This document shows, one piece after another, positions 17,285-28,221 of a stretch of 37,781 nt of DNA. The position numbers and the translations under genes were made by a program. Below the pieces are notes generated by a model. The model ran no database searches. It was given only the letters and a program-made list of their open reading frames with translations, and was not told the origin of the DNA. Within the stretch, counting starts at the first letter, position 1, and the number at the start of each line of letters is the position of its first letter. Location of the stretch: the NCBI RefSeq assembly GCF_000400365.1, contig NZ_BAOG01000033.1, positions 1-37,781 of the forward strand. The letters are read 5' to 3'. The DNA is from Vibrio jasicida CAIM 1864 = LMG 25398 (GTDB lineage: Bacteria; Pseudomonadota; Gammaproteobacteria; Enterobacterales; Vibrionaceae).

Positions 17285-17714
17285 ATGATTGCTGTAATTC
17301 TATCTGGTCACGGAGGGTTTGCTTCCGGTCTTGCCAAAGCGGTGTTTCAGGTTATTGGGGAGCAACCTCAATTTAAGTTTATCGACTTTCCAGAAGAGGC
17401 AACGACTCCGCAACTGGAAGTGTCAATGCGCGAGGCGATTAATGAAGTTGATTCTGGCGAAGGTATTGTTTTCCTCACTGATTTGTTGGGAGGTACACCT
17501 TTTCGTACTGCATCACTGATCAGTCAAGAGCGTGACGATGTCCAGGTTGTAACGGGAACAAACATGCAGATGGCGGCTGAGATGCTTTTGGAACGCGATG
17601 AACTCGATCTCGCTGAGTTTCGCGATCAAGCGCTGGCTTGTGGGCATCGTGGCATTACCTCGTTGAGTGCTGAAATGGCTGAGAAAGCTAAACATGTGGG
17701 AACGGTAGAAGAAG

Positions 17715-17725
<11 letters not shown>
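17285..17725 (+). CDS. agaF: PTS system IIA component, GalNAc type
   Basis: The 146-residue protein is a mannose-family IIA domain. The phosphorylated histidine is His9 in MIAVILSGHGGFASGL. FIDFPEEATTPQLEVSMRE, GIVFLTDLLGGTPFRTAS and VVTGTNMQMAAEML match the family. It takes phosphate from HPr and gives it to IIB. AAGGAAA precedes the ATG. Its end overlaps agaA by 11 bases. It is the fourth PTS gene, completing a IIB-IIC-IID-IIA set. Confidence 0.93.
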
Positions 17726-19763
<2,038 letters not shown>

Positions 19764-19765
<2 letters not shown>

Positions 19766-19779
19766 GGTCTGTTGACCCT
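19764..19779 (+). terminator. Short hairpin after kbaY
   Basis: AGGGTC-TGTT-GACCCT forms a perfect 6-bp stem just after the kbaY stop, but no T-tract follows. It may protect the 3' end of the aga mRNA; a better terminator lies about 50 bases on. Confidence 0.5.
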
Positions 19780-19826
19780 AACAACTGATTATATTTGGTA
19801 AACTCCCCCCGATGACATGTTTACCT

Positions 19827-19855
19827 AGGTGCTAGGTCTTCTAGCACCTTTTTAT
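19827..19855 (+). terminator. Intrinsic terminator of the aga operon
   Basis: AGGTGCTAG (19827-19835) and CTAGCACCT (19841-19849) form a 9-bp stem with a 5-base loop, followed by TTTTTA. It ends the plus-strand aga transcript. Confidence 0.9.
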
Positions 19856-19888
19856 CTTTATGGCATTTCAACCGTTATTATGTGGGTA

Positions 19889-20275
19889 TTAAGCCCGATA
19901 GAATTTACTGTCGTTGAAGACGTCACGATCACGCGGATCGTTCGATAGGAACATCCACATCTCTTTCATGCTTTGTTCAAAGAACTCTTCTTCAAACACC
20001 ACCATAGAACAATGCTCACCAAGCCCAGCCACGAAGGGTTCGAGTGCTTCAAACCCAATGCGTTCGATGTCTTCAATATCAATGAAATACAGCTTCTTAT
20101 CGGTTCTTTGTTCGCTTTCTGCGGGTAATTCGCCTTTACCAAGCACTGAAAAGTTAAGCTCAACGGTTAAACCCGTACGGTTTTGTTTGAGTTCATAAAC
20201 CGCTTCCGTTTGAGCCATCACGCTGTAGTTCAAATCATCAAAGTAGCTCAGTGTTTCTTGCTTCATTGGGTGCAT
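19889..20275 (-). CDS. Hypothetical acidic protein, 128 residues
   Basis: I do not recognise a family. The protein is soluble-looking and acidic, with no signal peptide or membrane segment, and includes YFIDIEDIERIGFEALEPF and MVVFEEEFFEQSMKEMWMFL. The ATG at 20275 has GGAAGA directly upstream; a second ATG lies three codons in. It sits just downstream of the U32 gene on the same strand (41 bases), so the two may be co-transcribed. It lies back to back with the aga terminator. The reading frame is supported by the ribosome binding site and gene spacing rather than by homology. Confidence 0.7.
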   Translation of the reverse strand: MHPMKQETLSYFDDLNYSVMAQTEAVYELKQNRTGLTVELNFSVLGKGELPAESEQRTDKKLYFIDIEDIERIGFEALEPFVAGLGEHCSMVVFEEEFFEQSMKEMWMFLSNDPRDRDVFNDSKFYRA

Positions 20276-20316
20276 AAGTCTTCCATAAATTGTGCGGTGA
20301 ATCCGATGAGATTCCG

Positions 20317-22308
20317 TTACAAGCCTTTCAAGTATTGAGCGTTTGCCGTCGGGTGAATCGCGGTATTAAGTGCTTCAACATGCTGCTCATTGTATTCATT
20401 CAGCAGAGCGGTAAAGGCATCGATCAATTCAGGTTTGGTCATCGTGACTTTGGTTTCTGTCTGGATGTCGCGCAGATCGATCAGCACGTCTGTAAACAGT
20501 TGCGGCAAATCTTGCAGTACTTGCAGGTTCAGCACGTTATGTTCGCTGTAAATTGCGTTATGGCTGCCTTTTTGCTTTTGTACCACATATGGGTTGTCTT
20601 TTAGGTTGATGATCGATGTGCGCTTGTCACAACGCTTCAAACAGCCTTTATTTACCTTAATCTTGCGGCAACCTTCGGTTTGTTGGAACAAACATTGGCG
20701 ACTAGTCAGCAGTGTGTTTGGGTGGTAAATGCTGTAGTAGCTGCGCATGTTGTGCGGACGCTTAATGTGGCGCATCTGCTTCATGTTCAGCTCGTTAGAG
20801 ATAAACGCACCACTTGCGGCGAACTCTTCTTGCAAACATTTGAACGAGTAGGAGTTCACCGTGTTCATCTGCGGGCCTGCAACCCAACCTAATCCCAGTT
20901 CTTGAGCCAACATGCCCACGCCAGAGTTATTGGTGATCGACAATTCTGGCTTCACTGCTTCTAAGAATGCACGTGCGGCTTGGTAATCGTCACCAATCAG
21001 AATCGCAGGGAACCAAGGTTTCAATCTTGGGTTTGCTTGGAACAACTCAATCATCGCATTCAGTTCACCTGCCAATCCCATTGGTAGCTGGAAATACACA
21101 TCGACATTGCTGTATTCGCATAGTGCGGTGTCTTCTAGTGATGAAATCAAGACAGATAGCTTCGGAGCGCCTTCGCGCATATCTGGTTGAGGTAGCGTCG
21201 GTAAAGTCGGTACATCAATCGCGCCTTTTAGGCTGCTGCCAGAGGCTTGCGTTGAAGTCACATCAAAATCTTGAGTCTTCTCTGCAACCTTCTCAATGAT
21301 TGCGGTTTTGTCGTCGTAGAGCTTTTTCTTCACGCCTTGCACATCATCGGCGGATTCGCATTTGTAGATCTTCGAGAAGTGTTTTACGGCGTGATCGCGA
21401 GGGTTGTCGATGTACATCGCTTTACCGAAATCGCCTTGCAAAAACGCGTTAGAGAAATCACGGTTAAATACGGTGTACAACTCTTTGGTGTCGTTTGACA
21501 GTTCTACGCCATCACACAAGCGGTCAATCTGTTTCCGCCAGTTATCGACCACGGTGTAAACGTAGTGAGATTTCTTAATGCGGCCTTCCACTTTCAATGA
21601 ATATACGCCCGCATCGGCAAGTGCTTCTAAATCGCCAAATGCTGAGTTGTCCTTCATGTTGAGAGGGTAGCTGTTGCCTGTTTTGGTGGTTTCGTATTGC
21701 TCACGACAAGGCTGGCCGCAGCGACCACGGTTGCCCGAAGCACCGTTTCGCGCAGAACTGATGTAGCAAATGCCAGAGAAACCAATGCAGTAAGAGCCGT
21801 GCACAAACACTTCCATCATCACATCATGCTCACGACCAAACTGAGCTAGATGTTTGATCTCATTGATGTTCAGTTCACGAGAGAGGTTCACACGGCTCGC
21901 CGTCAACTGATTTAGGAACAAGATCTGTCCTTCATTGTGCGTGTTGAGCTGGGTTGAAGCGTGTACATCTAAATCTGGGAAATGGTTCTTGAGAATGTAA
22001 GCCAAACCAAGATCTTGCACGATCACGCCATCAATCGCGGTGGTGTTTAATTGGCTGAGCAAACGCACGATGGCTGGGATTTCGCTTTCCAGTATCAATA
22101 CGTTCAGAGTCAGGAAGATCTTACAGTTGTGCTGATGAGTTAGCGTCAGCACGCCATTCAAGTTATCTAAAGTGAGGTTGGTCGCTCGGTTGCGGGCATT
22201 AAAACGGTCTAGTCCGCAGTAGATAGCATCGGCACCCGCAGCAATGGCAGCTTTGATGGAATCCAGATCGCCGCCCGGGGCTAATAACTCAAATTGATCG
22301 CGTGTCAC
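20317..22308 (-). CDS. U32-family Fe-S protein (RlhA/TrhP-like)
   Basis: The 663-residue protein starts with the U32 core (ELLAPGGDLDSIKAAIAAGADAIYCG, VHASTQLNTHN, SRELNINEI) and has the U32 signature EVFVHGSYCIGFSGICYIS. Four cysteines (174, 181, 197, 201) are spaced C-x6-C-x15-C-x3-C as in RlhA and TrhP, which are Fe-S-dependent RNA hydroxylases working with prephenate, not proteases. A second cysteine group (GCRKIKVNKGCLKRC, about 575-590) is C-terminal. The length resembles RlhA (about 650), but the C-terminal half looks different to me, so I give no gene symbol. The start is GTG at 22308 after AGAGA. Hydroxylation of an rRNA or tRNA base is the most likely role. Confidence 0.82.
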   Translation of the reverse strand: MTRDQFELLAPGGDLDSIKAAIAAGADAIYCGLDRFNARNRATNLTLDNLNGVLTLTHQHNCKIFLTLNVLILESEIPAIVRLLSQLNTTAIDGVIVQDLGLAYILKNHFPDLDVHASTQLNTHNEGQILFLNQLTASRVNLSRELNINEIKHLAQFGREHDVMMEVFVHGSYCIGFSGICYISSARNGASGNRGRCGQPCREQYETTKTGNSYPLNMKDNSAFGDLEALADAGVYSLKVEGRIKKSHYVYTVVDNWRKQIDRLCDGVELSNDTKELYTVFNRDFSNAFLQGDFGKAMYIDNPRDHAVKHFSKIYKCESADDVQGVKKKLYDDKTAIIEKVAEKTQDFDVTSTQASGSSLKGAIDVPTLPTLPQPDMREGAPKLSVLISSLEDTALCEYSNVDVYFQLPMGLAGELNAMIELFQANPRLKPWFPAILIGDDYQAARAFLEAVKPELSITNNSGVGMLAQELGLGWVAGPQMNTVNSYSFKCLQEEFAASGAFISNELNMKQMRHIKRPHNMRSYYSIYHPNTLLTSRQCLFQQTEGCRKIKVNKGCLKRCDKRTSIINLKDNPYVVQKQKGSHNAIYSEHNVLNLQVLQDLPQLFTDVLIDLRDIQTETKVTMTKPELIDAFTALLNEYNEQHVEALNTAIHPTANAQYLKGL

Positions 22309-22526
22309 TAGTTATCTCTTACTCAGTAAAATAGGTCACGTATTTTATGTGCTTCACGGTTTTAATGTTGGACTGATTAACGCTTTATTAATCTGAATCA
22401 ATTTTCACTCTGAGTCGGTCTATTGTTGATAAGGAAAGCCGAAAATCAAACACGTACAGGTCGCGAGTCTGGGGCTTGGCTTCTATAGTTTTTGGGTAGT
22501 GAGATCGAAGCATAAGGAATCAGCAG

Positions 22527-22976
22527 ATGGTAAAAGCAATAACGGTAGGATTAGTCGCAGCGTTGGCGTCATTTTCCTCTTTGGCAGAAGAAAGTGTGGT
22601 ACGAGTCGCGAGTCAACATTCGGTGCAAGATACCGCGAATAAGTTTGTCGAAATAGCGCAAAGTAAGGGCTTAAACGTGTTTGCACGTGTGAATCACCAA
22701 GAGAATGCGGCTAAGGTCGATATGGCGCTACGTCCAACCGAAGTGATTGTGTTTGGTAATCCCAAAGTGGGCACGCCGCTGATGCAATGCGCACAAGAAG
22801 TCGCGATCGATTTGCCGCAAAAAGTGTTGGTTTATGAAGATGCAGAAGGCAAAACTTGGCTCGCTTACAACAACCCAATGTATTTAAAAGAGCGCCACAA
22901 GATTGAAGGGTGTGACGAGGTGTTAGCCAAAGTCAGTGGTGTACTGAGTAAGCTCACAGGGGCGGCTGCTAAGTAG
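22527..22976 (+). CDS. DUF302-domain periplasmic protein
   Basis: The 149-residue protein has an N-terminal signal peptide (MVKAITVGLVAALASFSSLA, cleavage near residue 20). It is followed by a DUF302 domain: SVQDTANKFVEIAQSKGLNVFARVNH, RPTEVIVFGNPKVGTPLMQ, AIDLPQKVLVYEDAEGKTWLAYNNP. DUF302 proteins are small alpha/beta proteins without an agreed function. AAGGA precedes the ATG. It is divergent from the U32 gene and convergent with the repeat protein gene, only 28 bases away and with no clear terminator between them. Confidence 0.88.
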   Translation: MVKAITVGLVAALASFSSLAEESVVRVASQHSVQDTANKFVEIAQSKGLNVFARVNHQENAAKVDMALRPTEVIVFGNPKVGTPLMQCAQEVAIDLPQKVLVYEDAEGKTWLAYNNPMYLKERHKIEGCDEVLAKVSGVLSKLTGAAAK

Positions 22977-23004
22977 ACTTTCGACGTCCTTGAGAGCTTG
23001 ATCA

Positions 23005-23943
23005 TTATGCCGCCTGAGGTCTTGGTCTTTCCATGTGTGAGCAGCATTCTGGAAGCCACCCGTTGCGATGAGCGGCGTTGTATGCCCCGCGGCAGCAGCG
23101 TAACCAATCTCGCTTGTTTGCGAAGTAGGACGCGCTGCCTTTGCAAATTTTGAGCGTCCACTTTGAGCGAGCAGAACGCATGTGTTCACAGCACTTTTGT
23201 GTCCAGCCATTGCGGTGTGCTGCGAAATACGCGCCACTGCACCCTTCTTGCCATGCAGTTCGCGTTCGATAATTAGCTGCACTGGCTTTACATGTTTCGA
23301 ACGTCCATTTTTTCTGTGTTCTTGGCGCCCCCATGTGCTCACAGCATTCGTCTAACCATCCGCGATTTCTCGCTGCTTGGTAAGCGCTTTTGCAAGCGGC
23401 AATCCACTCAGTGCGGGTCTGGAAGGCGCTTGCGCTTTTGACGCAGGCTTGTCGATTCCACTTCAACTCTATTTGTTTCATGTGCTGGCAGCAGTCTTCT
23501 AGCCAGCCGTTTCGGTTGGCCGCGTTATAAGCACCGCTGCAACCGCGTTGCCAATCGGAGCGTGTTTGGTACTGTTTGGCGTTGTCTGCACAAGTTTCGA
23601 AGGTCCATTTTTTACCGGTCCGAGAAGGGAGCATATGTGCACAGCAATCTTCTACCCAGCCGTTTTTACGGGCGGCGTGGTAAGCACTTTTACAGCCCCG
23701 GTTCCATTGTGACCGTGTGTTGTATCGCGCAGCGCTTTGTTTGCATTTCTCAAATGTCCATTTGATGCCGACTCGCTGCATGTGCGCGCAACACTGATCT
23801 AGCCATCCATTACGATAAGCGGCGCTGTAGGCTGCCTTGCACCCTTCGCACCATTGGGTTCGTGTCTGATAATGAGCCGCACTCTGTTTGCACAGTTCGA
23901 GACTCCATTTTCCGCGTTTTTTGGGAAGATCCATTAGGTTCAT
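23005..23943 (-). CDS. Six-repeat cysteine-rich protein
   Basis: The 312-residue protein is almost wholly six tandem repeats starting at residues 12, 61, 112, 161, 212 and 261. Each has a 44-residue core of the form KW...C7...Y/F14...W20...C24..AY28.AA...GW36...CC41.HM44. Cys7, Cys24, Cys40, Cys41 and His43 are present in all six. The linkers are 5, 7, 5, 7 and 5 residues, so the repeats come as pairs of about 100 residues. I recall single or multiple copies of a similar 'SAY.AA..RNGWLDE.C.HM' unit in phage and endonuclease-associated proteins, but not a named function. There is no signal peptide; the protein is very basic. Nucleic-acid binding with metal sites is a possible role. AAGGGG precedes the ATG. 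Confidence 0.85.
   Translation of the reverse strand: MNLMDLPKKRGKWSLELCKQSAAHYQTRTQWCEGCKAAYSAAYRNGWLDQCCAHMQRVGIKWTFEKCKQSAARYNTRSQWNRGCKSAYHAARKNGWVEDCCAHMLPSRTGKKWTFETCADNAKQYQTRSDWQRGCSGAYNAANRNGWLEDCCQHMKQIELKWNRQACVKSASAFQTRTEWIAACKSAYQAARNRGWLDECCEHMGAPRTQKKWTFETCKASAANYRTRTAWQEGCSGAYFAAHRNGWTQKCCEHMRSARSKWTLKICKGSASYFANKRDWLRCCRGAYNAAHRNGWLPECCSHMERPRPQAA
23020..23910 (-). repeat. Six coding tandem repeats of 147/153 bases
   Basis: The repeats are clear in protein but well diverged in DNA, so the array is old rather than a recent amplification. Periods alternate between 49 and 51 codons. Confidence 0.85.
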
Positions 23944-24381
23944 AAGCGCACCCCTTCAAACGTTTTTAACTGGTGATGTTGAGCCGTTTCCCTAGATAAA
24001 AGTCTGCCGTACTCTCTGTGGAGTTTGCTTTCGCTGACAGGTGATGGTGATGATTGTTATGCCTTTTTGTACGGTTTTTTCGCCCTTTCGGGTCAAATGA
24101 AGACAAAAGTAGTGGAAGGAGAAAATAGAATAGGGTTAAACGAGTCGGTTTATTTGTGCGCTAGCGCAAGAATTTAATCGGTGCATGACGATCAGCTTCA
24201 TCCATACTGAAGAAACCTAATTTTAAATTAGCAAAGCGTTATCTAAGTCTTTGTAAATGATTCTTATTTTTATAAAGTGTGATCGAAGTCTTACTATTCG
24301 GGCGTATATTTCATATTAAATATCAAGCATATGACGTGATCGATATATTGCCTCAATTAATCATTGTTAGGGACGATAGTT
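23944..24381 (+). other. Intergenic region between the repeat protein and M16 gene
   Basis: This 438-base non-coding region holds promoters for two divergent genes. Visible elements are a perfect 12-base palindrome TGCGCTAGCGCA (24157-24168), a short CCCTTTCGGG element near 24083, and an AT-rich stretch from about 24210 with a Fur-like site. I see no convincing sigma-70 -35/-10 pair and no open frame of note. Confidence 0.6.
24253..24272. promoter_or_regulatory. Possible Fur-like site
   Basis: The minus strand reads AATAAGAATCATTTAC, with about 13 of 19 matches to the Fur consensus, centred about 120 bases before the M16 gene. It is weak. Confidence 0.25.
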
Positions 24382-27132
24382 ATGCGTAGCACGTTGTTAA
24401 TTCCCGCATTATTGCTGTCAGGGTGCGCTCTGACGCCCCAATCTACACCTCTTCAAACTGACCCTAATTGGGTTGTTGACCAACTTCCCAATGGGATGAA
24501 ATACCACATTTACCCAACTCAAGATGAAGAAGTTTCGGTACGTTTGATGATGAACGTTGGCTCATTCCAAGAAGAAGCCAATCAAAAAGGCTATGCACAC
24601 TTTATTGAGCACATGGCGTTCAACGGCAGTACCCATTTTTCTGGTAATGATGTAGTGAAGTTGTTTGAAGCTTCTGGTGGCAGTTTTGGTGCAGATATCA
24701 ATGCCACAACGACCTATCAACAGACGACCTATAAGTTGGATTTGGCTAACCCTGACAAGCTTGATGATGCGCTAACTTGGATGCGCGACATCAGTGATGG
24801 TATTCAGTTTGATCCAACACAAGTGGAGAAAGAGAAAGGCGTCATTTTAGGTGAGTGGCGACGTTCTCGTCCCGATGATAAATCCCTATCTTTTAACGCG
24901 TACCAAGCTTCAATTGAAGGAACGCCTTACGCAGAGCACGACCCTATTGGTACACGTAGTTCTATAGAAAACACAACTTCGCCTGCACTCAAAACGTTTT
25001 ATGACAAATGGTATCAACCACAATACGCAGAGCTTATCGTGACGGGTAATGTGGATGCAGAATCACTGACTAAGATTATTGAGAGTAAGTTTTCTAACTG
25101 GGATAGTACATCCGATGCTGTTGTTGAAAAACGTCGTGATATCCGAGCAAAAAATGCAGATCGTATTTTGCCAAGTAGTCAGATGGAGTCGCCGAGTTTG
25201 CATTTGATTATCGACCGAGATTCGGTGAGTCGTCAAACCATGCAAGATCAACATAAAGCATGGCAAGATGAAATCAGTGCTCAACTTATTCAACAACGCC
25301 TACTTAGTGTTTTGAATGATGCTGCGGAGTCATTTCAATACGCGTACGCACAACCATACTCTTCAAACTATCACCGCATGATGTCTGCTGGTGTTTCATT
25401 TGCACCAGAGCGCCGAGAGAAAATCCAACAAATCTTCATGAACACATTGACGTCCTTGCGTGACTATGGTGTTACTCAACAAGAACTCGACGGGATCATG
25501 TCGGGTTGGTATGGGGAGCTGGCTAATCTCGATTCTGATTGGTCGAAACGCAAACCAGCAGGCTATGCAGAAGCGCGTGTATTCCAACTAGAACAAGATT
25601 CAGTGAGCCAATCCAAAGCAGGCTATGAATTGAGCTTGTCGACGTTTGTTAAGAGCAATACGCTAACCCATGCGAATGAAGCGTTGGAGGCTCTTCTTTC
25701 TCAGCCAGCAAGTTTTGTTGTCGGCTTAGGTAAAACAGAAAATAAAGCTCAGTTCGCTGGAGAATTTGCCCTGTTGAGTGCCGCTTACGCACAAGCGGGG
25801 GAAAAGCCTTTGAACATGTACGCGAAAGCCGATGGTTTTGTTCAGCCAAAGAAAGAAGGCACTATTGTAAGTACTCGTGAAGATGCGGGTGGTTTCCAAG
25901 TGTATACCTTGTCAAACGGTGTGGATGTTTGGTTCCAAAAGGATGATAAAGCGGCCAATCGAGCTTATGTTTACTTCGTCAGCCAAGGTGGTAAAGCCGC
26001 GTTAGATAAGCCACTGTATCCTGCGTTTGACGTGGCAACGATGGCAGCAGCTCGTAGTGGTTTGGGTGATTTTTCTGGTTCTGAACTCGACAGTTATTTA
26101 CGTAAAAACGATATCTCGTTGTTCCCTATTTTAGGGCCAACTAACCATGGCATAGAGGTCATTACTCCGAAAGCGCATTTGGCGAGTGCGTTAAATGGTT
26201 TGTACAACATTGCCACTGATATCAAAGTGGATGAACGCCAACTCGAAGCGGTGAAACGAGAGTTTCTTCAGCAGCGCCGTGCCTTTTTTGAGTCGTCGAT
26301 GGGGAAATGGATTAAAGCGGCGAACGAAAACTCGTACTTACCAAACAGTCGCCATCGTTTGTTACCAAGTGATGGTGTAAAGGATGTGACACCTGAGCAG
26401 GTTCAAGCGGTACATGATGCTTTGTTCAACTACAATCGCGGTTTTAAAATGGTCATTGTGGCGGATGTTGAACCAGAACAAATTACCCCATTGTTGCGTA
26501 AATACGTCGCCTCGATTGATATGCAGGTAGGGGAACCGGTGGATTACTCGATTGAGTTCAACCCAAATGCATTAAGCCGAACGGTGATGGAAGAAGGTAA
26601 CGAACCGTCATCGATGTATTTATTACGTCTAACCAATCAGCACGAGTCGCCAAGAACTGGGCATGACATGATTGTGGAAGACATGCTTCAACGTATTGCG
26701 GCTGCGCGTGTTACAGAGCAATTACGTGAAGATGCAAGCTTGGATTACAGCCCGAGTATTTATCCAATCACACAAGATCGTGAAATGGTGTCCGACTGGT
26801 TCTTGGAATCTCAAATCGATCCTAAAGACGTTAGCAAAATGGATGCGCAGTTAGATAAGGTTTTTGATGAACTGGCTAAAAATATCACTCAAAAAGAGGT
26901 TGATACCGCAGCTAAACAACTTGCGGTTGCAATGAAGGATTTGGATGATAATCCGGGCCAACGTAGCTGGGCTTACACACGCTATCTTGTTCATGGATAT
27001 GGTTTAAACACATTGCTTGATGTAGATAAAGCGGCTCAGAGTGTGACGTTAGAAGAAGTAAAAGCCAAAGCGAAAGAGGCATTTGGCATCAAAGCTAAGC
27101 GAACAACGATTATTCTAAATCCAAAATCGTAA
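24382..27132 (+). CDS. M16-family zinc metallopeptidase lipoprotein
   Basis: The start is the ATG at 24382 after AGGGA; a TTG six codons earlier is in frame but less likely. The 916-residue product starts MRSTLLIPALLLSGC, with a lipobox giving a lipidated Cys15. It is a full-length, two-half M16 (pitrilysin/insulinase) enzyme. The inverted zinc motif HFIEH (His73, Glu76, His77) lies in AHFIEHMAFNGSTHF, and the third ligand is probably Glu158 in EKGVILGEWRR. The second half has the inactive M16 fold, beginning near FQVYTLSNGVDVWFQKDDKA. It probably degrades peptides in the periplasm. It stands alone with its own terminator. Confidence 0.92.
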   Translation: MRSTLLIPALLLSGCALTPQSTPLQTDPNWVVDQLPNGMKYHIYPTQDEEVSVRLMMNVGSFQEEANQKGYAHFIEHMAFNGSTHFSGNDVVKLFEASGGSFGADINATTTYQQTTYKLDLANPDKLDDALTWMRDISDGIQFDPTQVEKEKGVILGEWRRSRPDDKSLSFNAYQASIEGTPYAEHDPIGTRSSIENTTSPALKTFYDKWYQPQYAELIVTGNVDAESLTKIIESKFSNWDSTSDAVVEKRRDIRAKNADRILPSSQMESPSLHLIIDRDSVSRQTMQDQHKAWQDEISAQLIQQRLLSVLNDAAESFQYAYAQPYSSNYHRMMSAGVSFAPERREKIQQIFMNTLTSLRDYGVTQQELDGIMSGWYGELANLDSDWSKRKPAGYAEARVFQLEQDSVSQSKAGYELSLSTFVKSNTLTHANEALEALLSQPASFVVGLGKTENKAQFAGEFALLSAAYAQAGEKPLNMYAKADGFVQPKKEGTIVSTREDAGGFQVYTLSNGVDVWFQKDDKAANRAYVYFVSQGGKAALDKPLYPAFDVATMAAARSGLGDFSGSELDSYLRKNDISLFPILGPTNHGIEVITPKAHLASALNGLYNIATDIKVDERQLEAVKREFLQQRRAFFESSMGKWIKAANENSYLPNSRHRLLPSDGVKDVTPEQVQAVHDALFNYNRGFKMVIVADVEPEQITPLLRKYVASIDMQVGEPVDYSIEFNPNALSRTVMEEGNEPSSMYLLRLTNQHESPRTGHDMIVEDMLQRIAAARVTEQLREDASLDYSPSIYPITQDREMVSDWFLESQIDPKDVSKMDAQLDKVFDELAKNITQKEVDTAAKQLAVAMKDLDDNPGQRSWAYTRYLVHGYGLNTLLDVDKAAQSVTLEEVKAKAKEAFGIKAKRTTIILNPKS

Positions 27133-27140
27133 TCATCTAC

Positions 27141-27169
27141 AAGGGCGACGTGTGAGTCGCCCTTTTTCT
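27141..27169 (+). terminator. Intrinsic terminator after the M16 gene
   Basis: AAGGGCGAC (27141-27149) pairs with GTCGCCCTT (27156-27164) around a six-base loop, followed by a T-tract. Confidence 0.93.
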
Positions 27170-27197
27170 GTCTCGCTTTGCCAATTCCTTGCGCGAT

Positions 27198-27524
27198 TTA
27201 GCCACATTGGCAGGGCTTTGTTTCGCCTTTCTTTATTTGTTGTCTGTAAGTTTTTATCGCTTGTTTACGTTCTTCGTCTAAATCTGCGCGGCGCACAATC
27301 ACTTTCATGCCTGATTGAGGCTTTACCTTACACGCGTAAAGAGGCGTGCCATTAACTTCTACTTTGCAAGCATGGCAGCAACCGTGTTTACGCTTGTTCT
27401 TTAGGCAGGGCGCAGCGATATTCACTTTGACCTTGCGGGCTGTTTCTACCAAGTTCTGATCATCTGGTGAAATCGCGATTTGATGGTTATCAATCTCTAT
27501 GATTGCAGGTTTGAAGGTAAACAT
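27198..27524 (-). CDS. 2Fe-2S ferredoxin-like protein
   Basis: The 108-residue protein resembles a plant-type [2Fe-2S] ferredoxin domain: a beta-rich N-terminus (AIIEIDNHQIAISP), then NIAAPC(40), CC(49-50), AC(53)KVEVNG and YAC(65)KVKP. The first ligand loop is longer than the usual C-x5-C (here C40 to C49/C50), and a doubled cysteine is present. A C-terminal basic helix leads to a CQCG tail (Cys105, Cys107). An electron-transfer role is likely, but the cluster type should be treated as inferred. GAGA precedes the ATG at 27524. It is divergent from the Spy-like gene. Confidence 0.75.
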   Translation of the reverse strand: MFTFKPAIIEIDNHQIAISPDDQNLVETARKVKVNIAAPCLKNKRKHGCCHACKVEVNGTPLYACKVKPQSGMKVIVRRADLDEERKQAIKTYRQQIKKGETKPCQCG

Positions 27525-27732
27525 AATCTCTTAAAATTCAGTAAAACAATAACTAAGACGACAGAGGCCGAAAAAAGACGACGCATTTCCTTATTTTTTG
27601 TTCGGTTCCTTGCGATGCACTTCTAATGCTGTTTTTGTGAAGGAAAGTCGCACATTAATAATAGGCAGGAAACCATATGGTATCGCTTGAGTCTGACCTT
27701 ACTCCTGATTGAAGTAAATAAAGGTTCCCCCA

Positions 27733-28161
27733 ATGAAACGCTACTTATTGTCGACAATTTTACTCCTAAGCAGTGCCAATGTATTTGCAGAAGCGGCACC
27801 CACTCAACCTGTAGCGCCAAAACCATTTGGTTTAGAAAGCATTACTGCTGATCAGCAAGCTAAGATTGAAGAAATTCAGCTTAACTTAAGCAGTACGCTG
27901 ACTCAGGAGCAATCGCCACAAGATATCCAAGAAAGTGCGAAGCAGTTTGAGAAGTTAGTAAAAGCGTCATCGTTTGACGAAGCAAAAGCAAAAGCGCTGC
28001 TTGAACGAGCTAACAAGACACAAATCGATGTCCAGCTTGCAAAACTAAAAGCACAAAACGACATTTACAACGTTCTGACTGATGAGCAGAAGTCGACGTT
28101 AGAAAAGCGCCAACAAGAACAAATTAAAAAGTTTGAATCGATGAAGCAGCAAGCTCAGTAA
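27733..28161 (+). CDS. Spy/CpxP-like periplasmic protein
   Basis: The 142-residue protein has a signal peptide (MKRYLLSTILLLSSANVFA) and then an all-helical, Q/E/K-rich chain with two LTxxQ-like motifs (LTQEQS near residue 57, LTDEQKSTLEKRQQE near 115). This is the pattern of the Spy/CpxP family of periplasmic ATP-independent chaperones and stress modulators. Length is close to the family norm (about 140-165). AAGG precedes the ATG. A strong terminator follows. The family call is moderately secure; envelope-stress control is inferred only from the family. Confidence 0.7.
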   Translation: MKRYLLSTILLLSSANVFAEAAPTQPVAPKPFGLESITADQQAKIEEIQLNLSSTLTQEQSPQDIQESAKQFEKLVKASSFDEAKAKALLERANKTQIDVQLAKLKAQNDIYNVLTDEQKSTLEKRQQEQIKKFESMKQQAQ

Positions 28162-28189
28162 TCGAACGATTTTAATTGTCTAATTGATT

Positions 28190-28221
28190 AAAAAGACACC
28201 TGATTAATAGGTGTCTTTTTT
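28190..28221 (+). terminator. Intrinsic terminator after the Spy-like gene
   Basis: AAAAAGACACCT (28190-28201) and AGGTGTCTTTTT form a 12-bp stem with a seven-base loop and a T-rich end. Confidence 0.93.

Noticed and set aside
22483..22686. 67-codon minus-strand frame over the DUF302 start
   Set aside because: Overlaps a well-supported secreted protein gene and has no family pattern.
23005..23943. CRISPR-like array
   Set aside because: The repeats are about 150 bases, coding, and diverged in DNA; there are no short identical repeats with spacers.
24364..24381. TTG start six codons before the M16 ATG
   Set aside because: AGGGA lies correctly for the ATG at 24382, which gives a normal lipoprotein signal.
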